Source: Paulownia fortunei
Lineage: Eukaryota > Streptophyta > Magnoliopsida > Lamiales > Paulowniaceae
Assembly: GCA_019321725.1 (NCBI GenBank)
Contig: CM033115.1
Span: 22,082,673-22,146,672, forward strand
DNA: 64,000 bases
Direction: 5' to 3'
A model generated the notes under the pieces. That model was not told the DNA's origin. It worked only from the letters and a program-made list of their open reading frames with translations, and ran no database searches. Below, piece by piece: positions 11,931 to 24,700 of the stretch. The first letter of the stretch is position 1. Each line of letters begins with the position of its first letter. The translations under genes and the position numbers were made by a program.

Positions 11931-12665
11931 TTAAAATAGGATTGTTTTAATTTGTCTTAATTGCCATCCCCGTCTTTGGGTAAATTACATTTTCCTACCT
12001 CAAAAATAAGACTTTTTTTAATTTTCTACCTAAAAAATGTAATAAATCTTTCAAAAATACCTCAATAATATTGTAATAAATCGCTCTCATAAAAAAAATG
12101 CTCATTTGTCATCTTATTCTTTTGGACAATTGTATTTGAAAATTCATTCAAAATGAATTTCTTTCTAGATATGAAAGTTTATTTATGAAATATTATGTAT
12201 TTGACAAATATCTTTATTTTAGAAAAGCAAAATTTTGAAAAATGCAATTTAAAGTTTTTAAAATATTTTTTAATATTTTTATTAGATAAATATTAAAATA
12301 TATTTTTATTAAGCACTTGACAATAATTATATATACTTATTAAAAATGTTCATATTAAAAAACTTATCTGAACTTTTATTCCAAAACACTTGGCACTTTA
12401 AGTAGAAGATGAAATAACCAAGATCTTGAGGATGGTATCACAAAGATTTGGACAATTTTGATTTGCCTCAAATAAATGTGATTTATGTTATGATATAACC
12501 AAATAAATGTGATTTGCCAGTATTAATTACTGAATAATTATTGTCTATAGTTAAAATATTCCAGTATTATTATGTCCAACTAAAAAAGAAAAAATAACTA
12601 AAAAAAAAACGTGGCTGTCAATGATTGGTTTTTAGCTATACTCGCGCGTATGTATTAAGCAGCTG
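11931..12665. promoter_or_regulatory. Divergent promoter region of DnaJ (-) and UFM1 (+)
   Basis: Roughly 0.75 kb of AT-rich sequence separates the presumed 5' end of the DnaJ gene from the UFM1 TATA box. No coding sequence is visible. The shared interval implies that both genes take promoter elements from it. Confidence 0.5.
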
Positions 12666-12676
12666 TATATATAAAT
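12666..12676 (+). promoter_or_regulatory. TATA box of UFM1
   Basis: TATATAAATAC sits 61-71 bases before the ATG at 12737. With a start site about 30 bases downstream it would give a 35-40 base leader, which is ordinary for a short plant gene. Confidence 0.65.
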
Positions 12677-12736
12677 ACCACCTTTTATACTCCTTTTTAA
12701 ACACACAATAAAAAAGAAAATTTGAATCGGAAAAAC

Positions 12737-14550
<1,814 letters not shown>

Positions 14551-15712
14551 GTTCCATTTGCAGATGGTTTTTATTTTTCTTTTTTCCTACATGTGAACAT
14601 GTATTGATTTCTTCCTTGGATGAGCACTATCTTTGTCCAGCTTATTTTACACCGAAACTAAAATTATGATGGCTGTAGTGAACGAATTTTTATTAATAAG
14701 AGAAGAAAATTCATAGACACAGTTTTCATTGCGAGAATGTGTTTATTTTAGTCTCTGGTAATTGATAAATGAGCAGCAAGCACTTTTTTCTTTTTTGGCT
14801 TTTCCATTTACAATTTTTTTTATAAAAAAATGTTGGCTCTTTGAATTTAAAGCTCCAAGGAAAAAGCATGTAAAGATAAATGATACGCGTCTGCAGTGTC
14901 TCGTGGCTTCATCTGCAAGCAGTTTTACTCTATTTAGTTCACTGAAAAAAGAAATAAGCAGAGGATTTATTGGTACAAGAAAAACATACCATGACATTGT
15001 CCCCACATAAGAAAAACTAAGAACTCCAATCATTGATACTGGTTTAGGTGCTGTATTCTTTTGTAGTTCCAGATAATCATCCCATTTCAGATGGGAAGGA
15101 GGAACCTAATTGGAGGCAGATATTATGTCGGAATCAAGGCTGTTTAATACAGTGGAGAATGGTAGTCGGTGGAACTTAGTTTAGTAGGTTTCCTATTTTC
15201 AGACTCAAATTATGAAACATAGCACTTAATACATATCATTGTACTCATTTTCTTGCCATATTTTTAATTACAGCCAAATCCACAAAAAGTCTTCTGTAGA
15301 CTTTATCCATCATTGCTCGTCACATCAAGTTAAATGGATGCTTTTGTCGGATCATCAGCATAAGACAAGAGGCTAGTTGATTGATTAAATGAATCCGTTT
15401 TCGAGGAAGATTCAACTGAGTTTCCTTCTTCATCAATGGACAACCAAACAAAGGGGTGTTTACGAAAATAACAATAAAAAAAAGAAAAATGTTTAGAATA
15501 GAATCAGCAAAAGCAATGGGTACACAAAAACCTAAACAATCCACAATTTGTTTAACTCTTTTAGCTGTTTCAGAACAAGGACCAAGTTATCCTCAATATT
15601 TAATATTCAAATGACACCATTACTGATATATCTTTAAGGACTAGAGTACTGATTATATAATCAGTTGTGCATTTTTTTCTCCATAATCCAGCATCCACAA
15701 AGATCATCAATT
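14551..15712. other. UFM1 3' flank and upstream region of first C2 gene
   Basis: No gene supported. Longer open frames on both strands around 14743-15033 and 15320-15544 are low-complexity and match no family that I know. Confidence 0.5.
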
Positions 15713-16108
15713 ATGGAGTGCAGGAAAATGGAAATAACTCTTGTTTCAGCTAATAGCCTTCCCGATGTCAGAAACTTCGGACTAATGAAAGTCTATGCCA
15801 AGGTTTCAATCAAAGGAGAATCAAAAACCAGCAAGAAAACCCCAACTGACATGGATGGAGAAACCAACCCCAGATGGAATTTCCCCATTGAGTACACAAT
15901 AAGCGAGTCAGCAATTCAGCAGCCAGGCATTAAGCTTGCCATCAAACTCTACTGCAAAAGAACTTTCGGGGACAGGTTCGTTGGCGAAGTGAACGTACCA
16001 ATAAAGAGTCTTTTTGATAAGGGACTTAAGGCTGATAAGATTTTGAGCTACCAAGTGGCTGGAACTCCAAAGGGAAGATTGAATATTTTGTACAGTTTTG
16101 GTGAGTAA
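15713..16108 (+). CDS. Small C2-domain protein, SRC2-like (first of tandem pair), C-terminus truncated
   Basis: 131 residues starting MECRKMEITLVSANSLPDVR, the typical N-terminus of plant SRC2-like C2 proteins, with no intron. A single C2 domain fills the protein: LMKVYAKVSI (beta strand 2), KTPTDMDGETNPRWNFPIEY, LAIKLYCKRTFGDRFVGEVN and LNILYSFGE at the end. Such proteins bind membranes or lipids and respond to cold or immunity signals. In the usual MDVYA loop the Asp is Lys (MKVYA), so a canonical calcium ligand is missing. The stop TAA at 16106 falls where the family has Lys in FGEKV, and the same frame stays readable for another 70 codons apart from one further stop (see the next feature). 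A downstream paralog begins at 18616. The ATG is the first of the domain; an upstream in-frame extension lacks similarity. Confidence 0.88.
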   Translation: MECRKMEITLVSANSLPDVRNFGLMKVYAKVSIKGESKTSKKTPTDMDGETNPRWNFPIEYTISESAIQQPGIKLAIKLYCKRTFGDRFVGEVNVPIKSLFDKGLKADKILSYQVAGTPKGRLNILYSFGE

Positions 16109-16318
16109 GTTTTGGTTCGAAAGCCATCGGGATAGGGTTGGAAGAATGCGCTTGAGGTGGGGTTCTTGGTGTTGCTAGGAGGAGCAATACTCTTATTAGG
16201 TGATAAATGTGTTGATGATGAAGAATCTGATGTCCCGGCTTTACCGGTTTCCAGGGATGTTCATGTTGTTCGACCTGTTGACGAAGATGACGGTGATGTT
16301 TTCTACGATGCCTGCTGA
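16106..16318 (+). pseudogene. Broken C-terminal extension of the first C2 gene: former membrane anchor and acidic tail
   Basis: In the same frame as the C2 domain, after TAA at 16106, the reading continues VLVRKPSG, then TAG at 16133, then GWKNALEVGFLVLLGGAILL, LGDKCVDDEE and an acidic tail ending DVFYDAC and TGA at 16316-16318. The hydrophobic run followed by an acidic tail looks like a real transmembrane anchor. Two in-frame stops, each one substitution away from a sense codon, separate it from the domain. I infer a longer ancestral protein now cut short. Unseen splicing is an alternative, since GTGAGT overlaps the end of the domain, although the nearest acceptor would give a 35-base intron, too short for plants. 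Confidence 0.55.
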
Positions 16319-16502
16319 TTCAGGGAACAAGAACAAGCAGTTTGTTCAGACAAGATTTTCTTTCTTTTGAAGGGAATTGAACAACAGTGGATTTTCCTTT
16401 TTCTTTGCAGAGTTGGTTTCTTCTTCTCCCTTTTCATTATTTTTTTTTTTTGTCTGGCTTGGTGAATGTGAGTTATATCAATCATAATTGTAAATTTTTA
16501 TG

Positions 16503-16566
16503 AAATTTCATTCATCCGAGGAAACAAACTGTAAAAATTTCATTCATCCGAGGAAACAAACTGTAA
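16503..16566. repeat. 32-bp perfect tandem duplication
   Basis: A 32-base unit beginning AAATTTCATTCATCCGAGG is present twice without mismatch, in the 3' flank of the first C2 gene. Confidence 0.95.
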
Positions 16567-16974
16567 ATCTCAATCATATTTGTAAATTGTTCATTTGTTT
16601 GCTGTAAATGTTATCAACTAGAGGTTCTGTGTGTCAAAAGATTTTGCTCCTAATTGTTTGAACTTAACAAGGTTGGGTTTATTCTCTGCATGGGCTGTTT
16701 CTAGGTGAGTTATTAATCCGAAAAGTAAATTTTCTGTTGTTATATGATTAATCTTTAAAAGGAAAATATAAAATAACTCTTAAATCCAAGAGAGGGAAGC
16801 CATAATACCACCTCTCAGCAGCTTTAGAGGACAAATTTTTTTTCCTATGAAATTCACATAGCATGCCCAAATTAGAGTGGTAAATTGAGTAATTGTTAGG
16901 ACACAAGATATATCAAAATAAAAATATATATATAAATCTCAAGAGTTTTCAAAACTTCAAATTCATGACAATTC

Positions 16975-17001
<27 letters not shown>
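16975..17001. repeat. (AT)n microsatellite
   Basis: About 13 uninterrupted AT dinucleotides. Confidence 0.95.
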
Positions 17002-17005
<4 letters not shown>

Positions 17006-17558
17006 TCATTCAAATCACGTAAACTCATTTGATGGACTTCTTAGTATATAATTTTTATTTTGATTTTTTTTTTTTTTTGACAAAATGTATCCTTAAAGAA
17101 GAATCTTAATCTACCTTTACCTTGATAATATACTCTAAAACAGAGTGGTGATCTTACCTGATATGAAGACTAATAAATTAGTTTCATTACATCAATATTA
17201 TAAGCAAATTTAGGTTTTAATTTAGGCAGTAAATAATTAGAAATATCATCTTATAATTAAAATAGACAAGAATAAGGAAAAAAACAAACAAAGCGGCTTA
17301 ACAAGTCAAGGTCTTGAAGAAGAAGAAACAAACAAACGGCATGACAAGTCAAGGTCTTTCTGTTGACTTGTTAATCAATAATAGGATTTCCGTGAAACTT
17401 CACAACAAATTTCGTGTCCATTGGGCAAGTTGGCATTTATTAGCTTTTAGTACAATGGAAAACAGAATTTCTGTAGTAGACATCTTCATTAATAGCATAT
17501 TTTATGCAAATATTAGAAGTTTAAAGTTTATTATTTGTCAATTTCTTGACCTTAACAA

Positions 17559-18110
17559 TAGTCATCTCCAATCTATTATATCAATTTTAATGTAAGTTTT
17601 ACGTCAAATTTAATATTTTTGTATAATTTAATATAAATCATCTCCAACCAACTACACTAAATAAATAATTTTTTTTTTCAATTATCACCTATTTATTTAT
17701 AAAATTATTTAATTAATTATAATTTATCACTACTAATTCTACTAAATAGAAAATTACATATAATTCATATTACAACTATTAATTACATTACAAAAATAAA
17801 CATTAAAACTAATATCACAATAAAGAAAAATAGTACATTACAATTAATATCATAATAAAAAAAATAATTACCATACTATTAAATTATTGTCTTTAATTTT
17901 ATGTAATATTTTATTTATTATTATTAATTATTATAATTTAGCAAATATTAATTATTACAAAATAATAACAAAACTACAATGTCATAAATAAATTAAATTA
18001 CAAATTAATTAAATATACAATATAAAATATAACTAAAATTAATATTTGGAGTAGAACAATTTAAAGGATAAATTAAAAATATAAATATTACACCAAATTT
18101 GGTGTAAAAC
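17559..18110. mobile_element. Truncated copy of a short AT-rich inverted-repeat element
   Basis: The segment starting TAGTCATCTCCAATCTATTA and ending ACACCAAATTTGGTGTAA is colinear with 31584-32300: CATCTCCAAC, ATCACCTATTTATTTATAAA, TTAATTAATTATA, ACTACTAATT, TAAATAGAAAATT, ATTACAAAAATAAACATTAA and ATATTACACCAAATTTGGTG recur in the same order. The right terminal part (TTGGAGATG end) is absent. It has no coding capacity, so I read it as a non-autonomous MITE-like element, probably of a TIR superfamily; the superfamily is not certain. Confidence 0.7.
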
Positions 18111-18615
18111 ATTTTAGTCTGGTCATTTTTTTATCAAGAACGAGTTTTAATTTAATTGCCGTAGTAGATTGCATGTTAACCATCTTTTAGTGAAAGTATT
18201 CTATTATGATTTTTTGATAATAATTATAGTTTAATCCAAATATTTTTTTATCATTCAAATAATTAATTTAATGAAATTGTTAAATTGGTCGTCCTCCAAA
18301 ATAAGTAAATAAAATACAAATTAAAGGTACAACTGAGGCTTATATATATATATATATGAGTAATAAATTTTTAAATATAAATTTTTATTACAAATCATAG
18401 TATTAATTAGTGTGCAACCAACCAATAAAATGTTTGCTGTAAATAATTCCGTCCCACAACTTCCTCTCCTTCCTGGCTGCTTCTTTTCAACATTTGCAAC
18501 TAGTCCAGCAGCACGAGTCGTGCTATTTTGTTGCTTCCACATAGCCCTCACCCTTACCCAAAATACATCAAAGTGAATCAAATTTCAACACCAACATCCA
18601 CTCAAACGTAATTCC

Positions 18616-18999
18616 ATGGAGTGCAGAAAGTTTGAAATAACCCTCATATCAGCAAACAATCTAGAAGACGTACGCAAAATCTGCAAGATGAAAGTACATG
18701 CCAGGGTTTCGATCGGGGGCGGAGCGGAGAAGGAAAAACGAACCCCGACGGACAAGCACGGGGAGATAAACCCGGCCTGGAATTTCACGATGAGGTACAC
18801 CATAAGCGAGTCAATGGTACAAAACTATAACACGATGCTCGTGGTCAAACTCTACTGCAAGAGAAAGCTGGGAGACAGGTACATTGGAGAGGTCCACACC
18901 TCCATGAAGGAGCTTTTTGATTGTGCAAAAGCTAGTGGAGGAAGTGCAGTTTTGACTTTCCCTGTGCAGAAGGGCTGTGTTGATTCACAGGGGGGTTGA
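18616..18999 (+). CDS. Small C2-domain protein, SRC2-like (second of tandem pair), frameshifted at 3' end
   Basis: 127 residues as read, starting MECRKFEITLISANNLEDVR. Clear paralog of the gene at 15713: KRTPTDKHGEINPAWNF, MRYTISESM, LVVKLYCKRKLGDRYIGEVH. One C2 domain, no intron. The calcium-loop Asp is again Lys (MKVHARVS). Reading ends at TGA 18997-18999 right after a run of six G (18990-18995). One more G would continue as LRFSYRFGEKV, the conserved end of the fold, and stop at 19080-19082. The last beta strand is therefore encoded but out of frame, by real mutation or by a homopolymer error. Role is presumably as for other SRC2-like proteins: membrane-associated stress signalling. Confidence 0.85.
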   Translation: MECRKFEITLISANNLEDVRKICKMKVHARVSIGGGAEKEKRTPTDKHGEINPAWNFTMRYTISESMVQNYNTMLVVKLYCKRKLGDRYIGEVHTSMKELFDCAKASGGSAVLTFPVQKGCVDSQGG

Positions 19000-19082
19000 G
19001 ATTTTCTTACAGGTTTGGAGAGAAAGTGATGATTGATAAGCTGTTGTTAGCTGAAAGTGTTGCTAGCTGGAGCCTTAGCTGA

Positions 19083-20349
19083 TTTTTGTTTCTTTATATT
19101 TTGAACCGAAAAAAAAAAAAAAAAAGGAGTTCCTTGTTTCTCCAGTTCTGTATATTAGTGTTGAAAAAGAGGGGTGGAAAAAGGTGTAAATATCCCTTTT
19201 CATTTTTTTTGTTTCTAAGTTTGATTTCCTGTACTGGGAAGCAACGATGTATTTCTTGCAGTAGTCTCAGTTCTAATGTATGACTTTGTTGGTGATTTTC
19301 TTTCTTTCTTTCTTTTAAGTTTTGTTATTCTAATAATTATTTCTGAGTGATTTACTTCATTTTTAAAGTCAAAAAATGGAAAATATTAGTTCTGATCACT
19401 TGGTCTGGGAGAGAGTTCTAATCTGCTTATTTTTAAGATACTGCACGACAAGATCTTCTAAAGTCTAGTAAATATGTCTGTCTTCTGATTATCAAGTTTT
19501 CTTTTTTCTTTTTTCTTTTTTCTTTTTTAATTTTTTATATTTAATCATTATTATCCATAGTTTGTTTTATTCGTATCTTGTTTAGGTGGAGAGCGTCTCA
19601 ACCAACATCTGATAAGTACCTTAGTTTGATTCTTCAGAATTTAATAGTTCTCAATACCTACTCAAAAACTATACAGAAAATGAAAAAAAAAAAGATTGAA
19701 GAAGATAGGTTAAATAACAGGGAGTTGGTAAATTAAAGAACTCATCCTTGCATGGAGTAAAATTTACTTACAAATATTCCATAAATCACCCATAACAAAA
19801 TTATTTATTAATGCAATACATGACTTTTCGGTATGTTTCTGAAAGTTGAAATTTGTAGTTAATTTTATTTTTTAATCTGTACCTAAGAACACAGCAATTA
19901 GACCTAATCCTTTTGATCCTTAATTCCAAATAAAATGCAAAAATGAAGTTCAATAAAGAGTTTAAATATGACAACTTGGAAATTCAACAGCATTTTCTTC
20001 TAATAAATTTTGAAGGCATTGTCAACTCATAGCTTCTGAGTATAACAAACCAAAAGTAAACTCTTTATTTTGTGACTCTCACTCGGGGTAGTTTCCTACC
20101 AAAAATAAACCCGAAGGCATATATTTCAATACCTCCCACTCTCAATTTACAAATAGAACATAAGACTTTGAGATAAAATCCTTCAAATATTCTCTCTTCC
20201 TTCCATTTTGAAGAAATGAGAGATCCCAAAGAATCCATCATTCTTTTAGTGATTGAATCTCTCAAAACAAAAGCCCCCTTTAATTAAGACCCTCGTATAA
20301 ACAACTATAGTTCTCAACATGGCAAAACAACCCCATATAGAATAGACAA
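19083..20349. other. Intergenic between second C2 gene and TRM112
   Basis: Simple-sequence tracts only: poly-A at 19110-19126 and a (CTTTTTT)n-like run at 19500-19527. The right-hand 300 bases should be the TRM112 3' UTR. No coding region is visible. Confidence 0.5.
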
Positions 20350-20718
20350 TCAGACCTCATCCTCATGAAGCAGCATATTGGGGATCCCTTTGTTAACAGG
20401 AAACTTACGACCCGTCTCAGGACACACTAATGCACCCTCCTCAAGATGAAGCTCAAGGAGGGCATGGTGGAGCTTGCGAAGGAACTCATCAGAGTCGAGC
20501 ATGGAGGATTCAGCATTATCAGGTAGCTCAGAGTAGCCCATTGTTCTGGAGGCCTCCACCAAGGGCTTCCATTCAATAGTGGCAAACATGTTTTTAAGGA
20601 AGTCCGCGTTGAAGTCCACTGCCTTTTCGACTACTTGCTCCGCCTCAATTAATAGAGGGAAGCCATTAATCACACCTTTGATATTTGATGATAGCATAAT
20701 ATGAGTTAGAAGCCTCAT
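20350..20718 (-). CDS. TRM112: TRM112-like methyltransferase activator subunit (SMO2 type)
   Basis: Intronless, 122 residues, the usual length. It begins MRLLTHIMLSSNIKGVINGF and ends GALVCPETGRKFPVNKGIPN then MLLHEDEV, both strongly conserved in eukaryotic TRM112. The middle contains IEWKPLVEAS and EEFLRKLHHALLELHLEEG-like sequence (DEFLRKLHHALLELHLEEG). TRM112 has a small zinc-finger/UPF0434 fold and is the obligate partner of several methyltransferases acting on tRNA (TRM9, TRM11), rRNA (BUD23) and the release factor eRF1 (MTQ2). In Arabidopsis one copy, SMO2, is needed for cell-cycle progression and organ size. It lies head to head with the MPS1-type kinase, with about 1 kb between the ATGs. 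A 5'-UTR intron is possible but not shown. Confidence 0.95.
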   Translation of the reverse strand: MRLLTHIMLSSNIKGVINGFPLLIEAEQVVEKAVDFNADFLKNMFATIEWKPLVEASRTMGYSELPDNAESSMLDSDEFLRKLHHALLELHLEEGALVCPETGRKFPVNKGIPNMLLHEDEV

Positions 20719-21760
20719 TCTTAGTTTTTCTTGACTTCACCACTCAATCATACCTTGCTCTGGACAGTAGTCCTGTGGGATAGAAGCAACAGAGTAACCT
20801 CAGTGATGTACTAACTACTAAAACATACCTGCTTTATACAAGTCTTCCCTATGAAACAATATAAGGTTGTCATAATAAAAAGTTTCACTTGTACCAAATT
20901 AAATTATCAGCTAGTAATATAAATCAGTAAAATAAAACCAAAAAACTAAGAAAATTAATTTAGATAATTCAAACAGTATTTGCCCATTGTTTGTCCCAAA
21001 TTGCATGCACATTCGTCCCCTGAAAAACAGATGACATATTAAAAAAAGAGGCCTCTTCACGAATTTCAAGTTCATTAAGAATATCATCAAAAGAGACCCC
21101 AGTTAACAACAAAGAAATCCAAAGAAAGATGATATGCATCAACATAAATGAAGTGGATAAAACAGTATCACAAGTATCCACAAACCTTATTTCTAGTACC
21201 TACTCCCCATAATACCTTGAACTAATTGTAAAACATTATGTACCAATTTATAACCCCCAAGATTCTACCTAAAAAGCCCAATTTACACATCTCAATTCAG
21301 AATTAATTGGAAACAGAATTTTGTCCATCATATGACCGATGAAAAACTTAAAAGGGTTCCAAGGGTGTGTACATGTGCGTGTGGGAGAGATAGAGAGAGG
21401 GCACTGGCGTACTGTAGTCCGGCGAGCTTGCGAAATTGAGTGCTTATGGGTTAGCAGAAGCAGAAACAAAGAGGGCTAATTGGGCTTGGGCCCTGATTGC
21501 CAGAATTAGGTCGAATGAATTTATTTGGACCGAGATCTGGATCTGGACTTTTCAAATGTGGTGTTCAAAGCCCAATCAAACAAAAAGAAACTAGCCCAAA
21601 CGCAGAGCGCCAATCAGTCATTTCAAAAACACACACACACACACTCACACACACGCACACAGCACACAGTTCTTGAATGGAAGCCTTTCGATAATCCTCG
21701 TTTACAATCCTTTATTTGCAAATTTATATTGGAAATCAGAGATGCTTCAGAGGTTAATCG
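20719..21760. promoter_or_regulatory. Divergent promoter/leader region of TRM112 (-) and MPS1-like kinase (+)
   Basis: About 1.04 kb between the two start codons. It includes an interrupted (CA)n repeat at 21629-21669 within the presumed kinase leader. Open frames here show no family similarity. No TATA box stands out near either presumed start site. Confidence 0.5.
21629..21669. repeat. Interrupted (CA)n microsatellite in kinase leader
   Basis: CA dinucleotides with single interruptions (CTCA, CGCA, AGCA), roughly 90-130 bases before the kinase ATG. Confidence 0.9.
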
Positions 21761-24700
21761 ATGGAAACGGAGCCTGACCTTCCGGCCCCACTAGCAGAAG
21801 CGAAATTCTCGAAGCCCAATCTGAGCCGGCCGATCAACATCAATCCAGATTCGATCAATTTCAGCCATTCGTTCAACGCCACCTCCACCTACACCTCAAC
21901 GACATCGTCCTCATCCTCTTCACCTCCGGACTTGGTCCGGCACGTTCAAGCCGCCTTCAAACGACACCGTCCCCTCGGTTAGTTCTTCTTTTTTTTTTTT
22001 TTTTTTGGTTTAATCCGAAGCCACGTTGAGTGGTGGGGGCTATCGAGGAATGCTGGTTGTTAATCTCATTTTGAAATTTTATTTTATTTTTTTTTTTGTA
22101 GAATTTGAAAAGTTCATAAATTCGGGATTTTATTGGCTATATCTTGTTCTTTCATTGCGATACTGTGCACTTGCAGAATTCAAAATTCTGATTTTTTATT
22201 TTTTATTTTTTGAAGTGGAAAGATTTAAAGAAGAGTTGGTGTGCCGATGGATTGTACATCTTGCATAGCTGTAGTACTTTAATCTGGTAACTAAAACTTT
22301 TTAATAATCTTATCAGGTTATTTTCAGCATAAGTTGAAAAGTGCATAAATTATGGAATTTTCGGGCTTTACCTTGTTCTAACTTTAAATTTAGGATTTTT
22401 TTGGTTAAATTTTCTATAAAAAAGTTAAGGATTTTTTGAAGGGTTGTATGTTGTGCTCAGCTATAGCACTTTAATCTGCTAATTTATTATTTGGGGGTTT
22501 AGATTAGCTTTTCCACCTTTGCTTTAGCTGAACACAACTCAGTAATTTTTGTTTGGGGTACTAATATAGGGTTTTTTTTTTTGTAGAAAGGGACATCTCT
22601 TGAGCTTTAATTCTTGTTCTATGCTCTAAATTTAAGTTTTTGGTATGGAATTTACTTGTAATTAGTTACTTTTTCTTTGCTTTATTGTAAAATAAAGCTG
22701 CCTAACTTCAGTTAGTTATTAATATGCTTCAATAATGGTACCTTGCTCTTGATGAAGTTTATGGTTGGCAAGTAACAATGATTTCCTAAAAAGTAACAAT
22801 AAGTTTTCGTTTTTTTTTTTTTTTTTTTTTTGTGGATTTAAATGTTGATGTAGTTGTGCTTTTGTTTATTATGCATTTGGCTGATAATGGTGATGTGTCA
22901 AGTGCTTTGTTGCAAATTAGTTGCAGCCTTGTTTAGGTTACATACATTCATATGTTGTTAACATTTCTTGTATAGGATGTGAAATTAACATGGGCATCAT
23001 AGTATATCTGTTAGTCTCATGTTTTCGTTAATAAGAGTGTGGCTATAAATTTCCATTTTATTTTCAAGGTTTTGGTTTTTACATTTGTCTGTATTATTAT
23101 TATGTTTTTAGCATACAAAGTCCATCTTTTTATAACTTTTTTTGGCATTGAAGCATAAATGCTGCTTTAGGGTATTTTTAAGATATTGGTATCGTTCTAT
23201 ATCAGTCCTTTGAGGCATTGTTGCTAATAGGATTTCAATTTTAATTTAAATGTCAAGTTGGTGTATTGAAAATGTTTTCCTAAATATTTTATTGTGTATT
23301 GCTGAGGGACATTTAGGTATAATGCAGTCAAATGGTATTAGACCAAGGAGATTTTTGGTTCCCCAACAAGAAACTTCAAAGGACTCAAATATAAGACCTT
23401 ACTTGACATTTGATGCCAAAAACAGCAAAGAGGATATTCCACAGGGTCATAGATTGAGGGTCTCCGTTTCACAGTCCAAGAACATGGTCTCTGTCACTGG
23501 AGAGAATCAGGAGGATGCATCAATGACCCCACCATCAGAATGGGGTTCAACTGTAAATACACTTGAAGAAAATTTTATGCCATTCAATGCTCAGAGAGAT
23601 CAACCTGGGCACTCTGCAAGGTCTGGAAGCAATGATACAGTAGCTGTGGAAACTGGGAATGTTCTGGCTGAAGTGCAAAAGAAGGTTCATTTTGCCACCG
23701 AGAGCAACACCACATCTCATGGTAAGTTGTGTTACAATACCTGTTTTAAACTGATGCATCAATCAGCAGCTTTTTGCCTGTTGGTGATAAAAAAAACTAG
23801 TTAGTCAGTTGCATATAATCTTGTAATGTGAATCTCACATACGTGTGGTATAAACTATGGGTTAGTAGTAGTTTGCACTTGATAGCAGATACTCTAATTG
23901 TCTATGCAGGGGCATATGACCAAATGGCCACTGGAACAGATGGCTTGATGTCTCATTTGGATTCACTTGCATTGACAAAAATAGAATGGGATGCCGGCAA
24001 TCAAGTAGGTACTTCAGCTGCTGTCAATCAGGACTGGCAGCATCATAATATTCCGAGCACTGAAATGGATAGTAGTTTGAGGTCTGAGGCCAGAATTTCT
24101 TCTATGTTGGCTAGAAAAACAATGCGTGTCCAGGATCAGCTACACCAGTTGGGAAACTTTTTGCAGAATGATTTGAGTAATGCCATGACTCAATCTTCAG
24201 TTGTTGGGTCGTATTGTGTTACTTCAACGCTAATAGACCCAACTGCTGCTCCTATGATTAGTTCAACAACCTATTCCTCACAAACACAAATGAGCGGTGC
24301 TAATTTGGGGACAGAGCCTGCTGGAGAATCTGAAGTACAGCTAGATGATGTGAAGCCATCCTATTCTTTATCCAAGCATGCTGATGAAGTGTTATCTCAT
24401 CAATCAGCTGTAACCTCACAAGCTATCAGCTCCATTGCTGCAATGCCAATGGAAGTCAATAAATCTTCTGACCCGTCAGAGCAGCAGGGCAGTGCGCCAC
24501 AGGAAGATGGCATTTCTAGAAGTTATTGTGAAGAAGAAAATTTAGCCAAGGGAAATGTTATCAATGCAAAATCTCAGCCTCCATCATCAAAAGAATCTCC
24601 ATCAGATGCAAAGTTGGAAAATTCCAAGTCAGAGAAACTAGAAAGAGGTGCAAGTCGTAAAGCAGAATCAACATCTCGTAGAAAAGGCTATGACCCTGAC

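Larger units (their letters stand above)
16567..18615. other. Intergenic between the tandem C2 genes
   Basis: Contains an (AT)n microsatellite (16975-17001), a truncated inverted-repeat element (17559-18110, listed separately), a short (TA)n at 18341-18357 and the immediate upstream region of the second C2 gene. No other gene is visible. Confidence 0.6.

Noticed and set aside
16100..16135. 35-base intron that would remove both stops of the first C2 gene
   Set aside because: GTGAGT...TAG borders exist but plant introns this short are not spliced.
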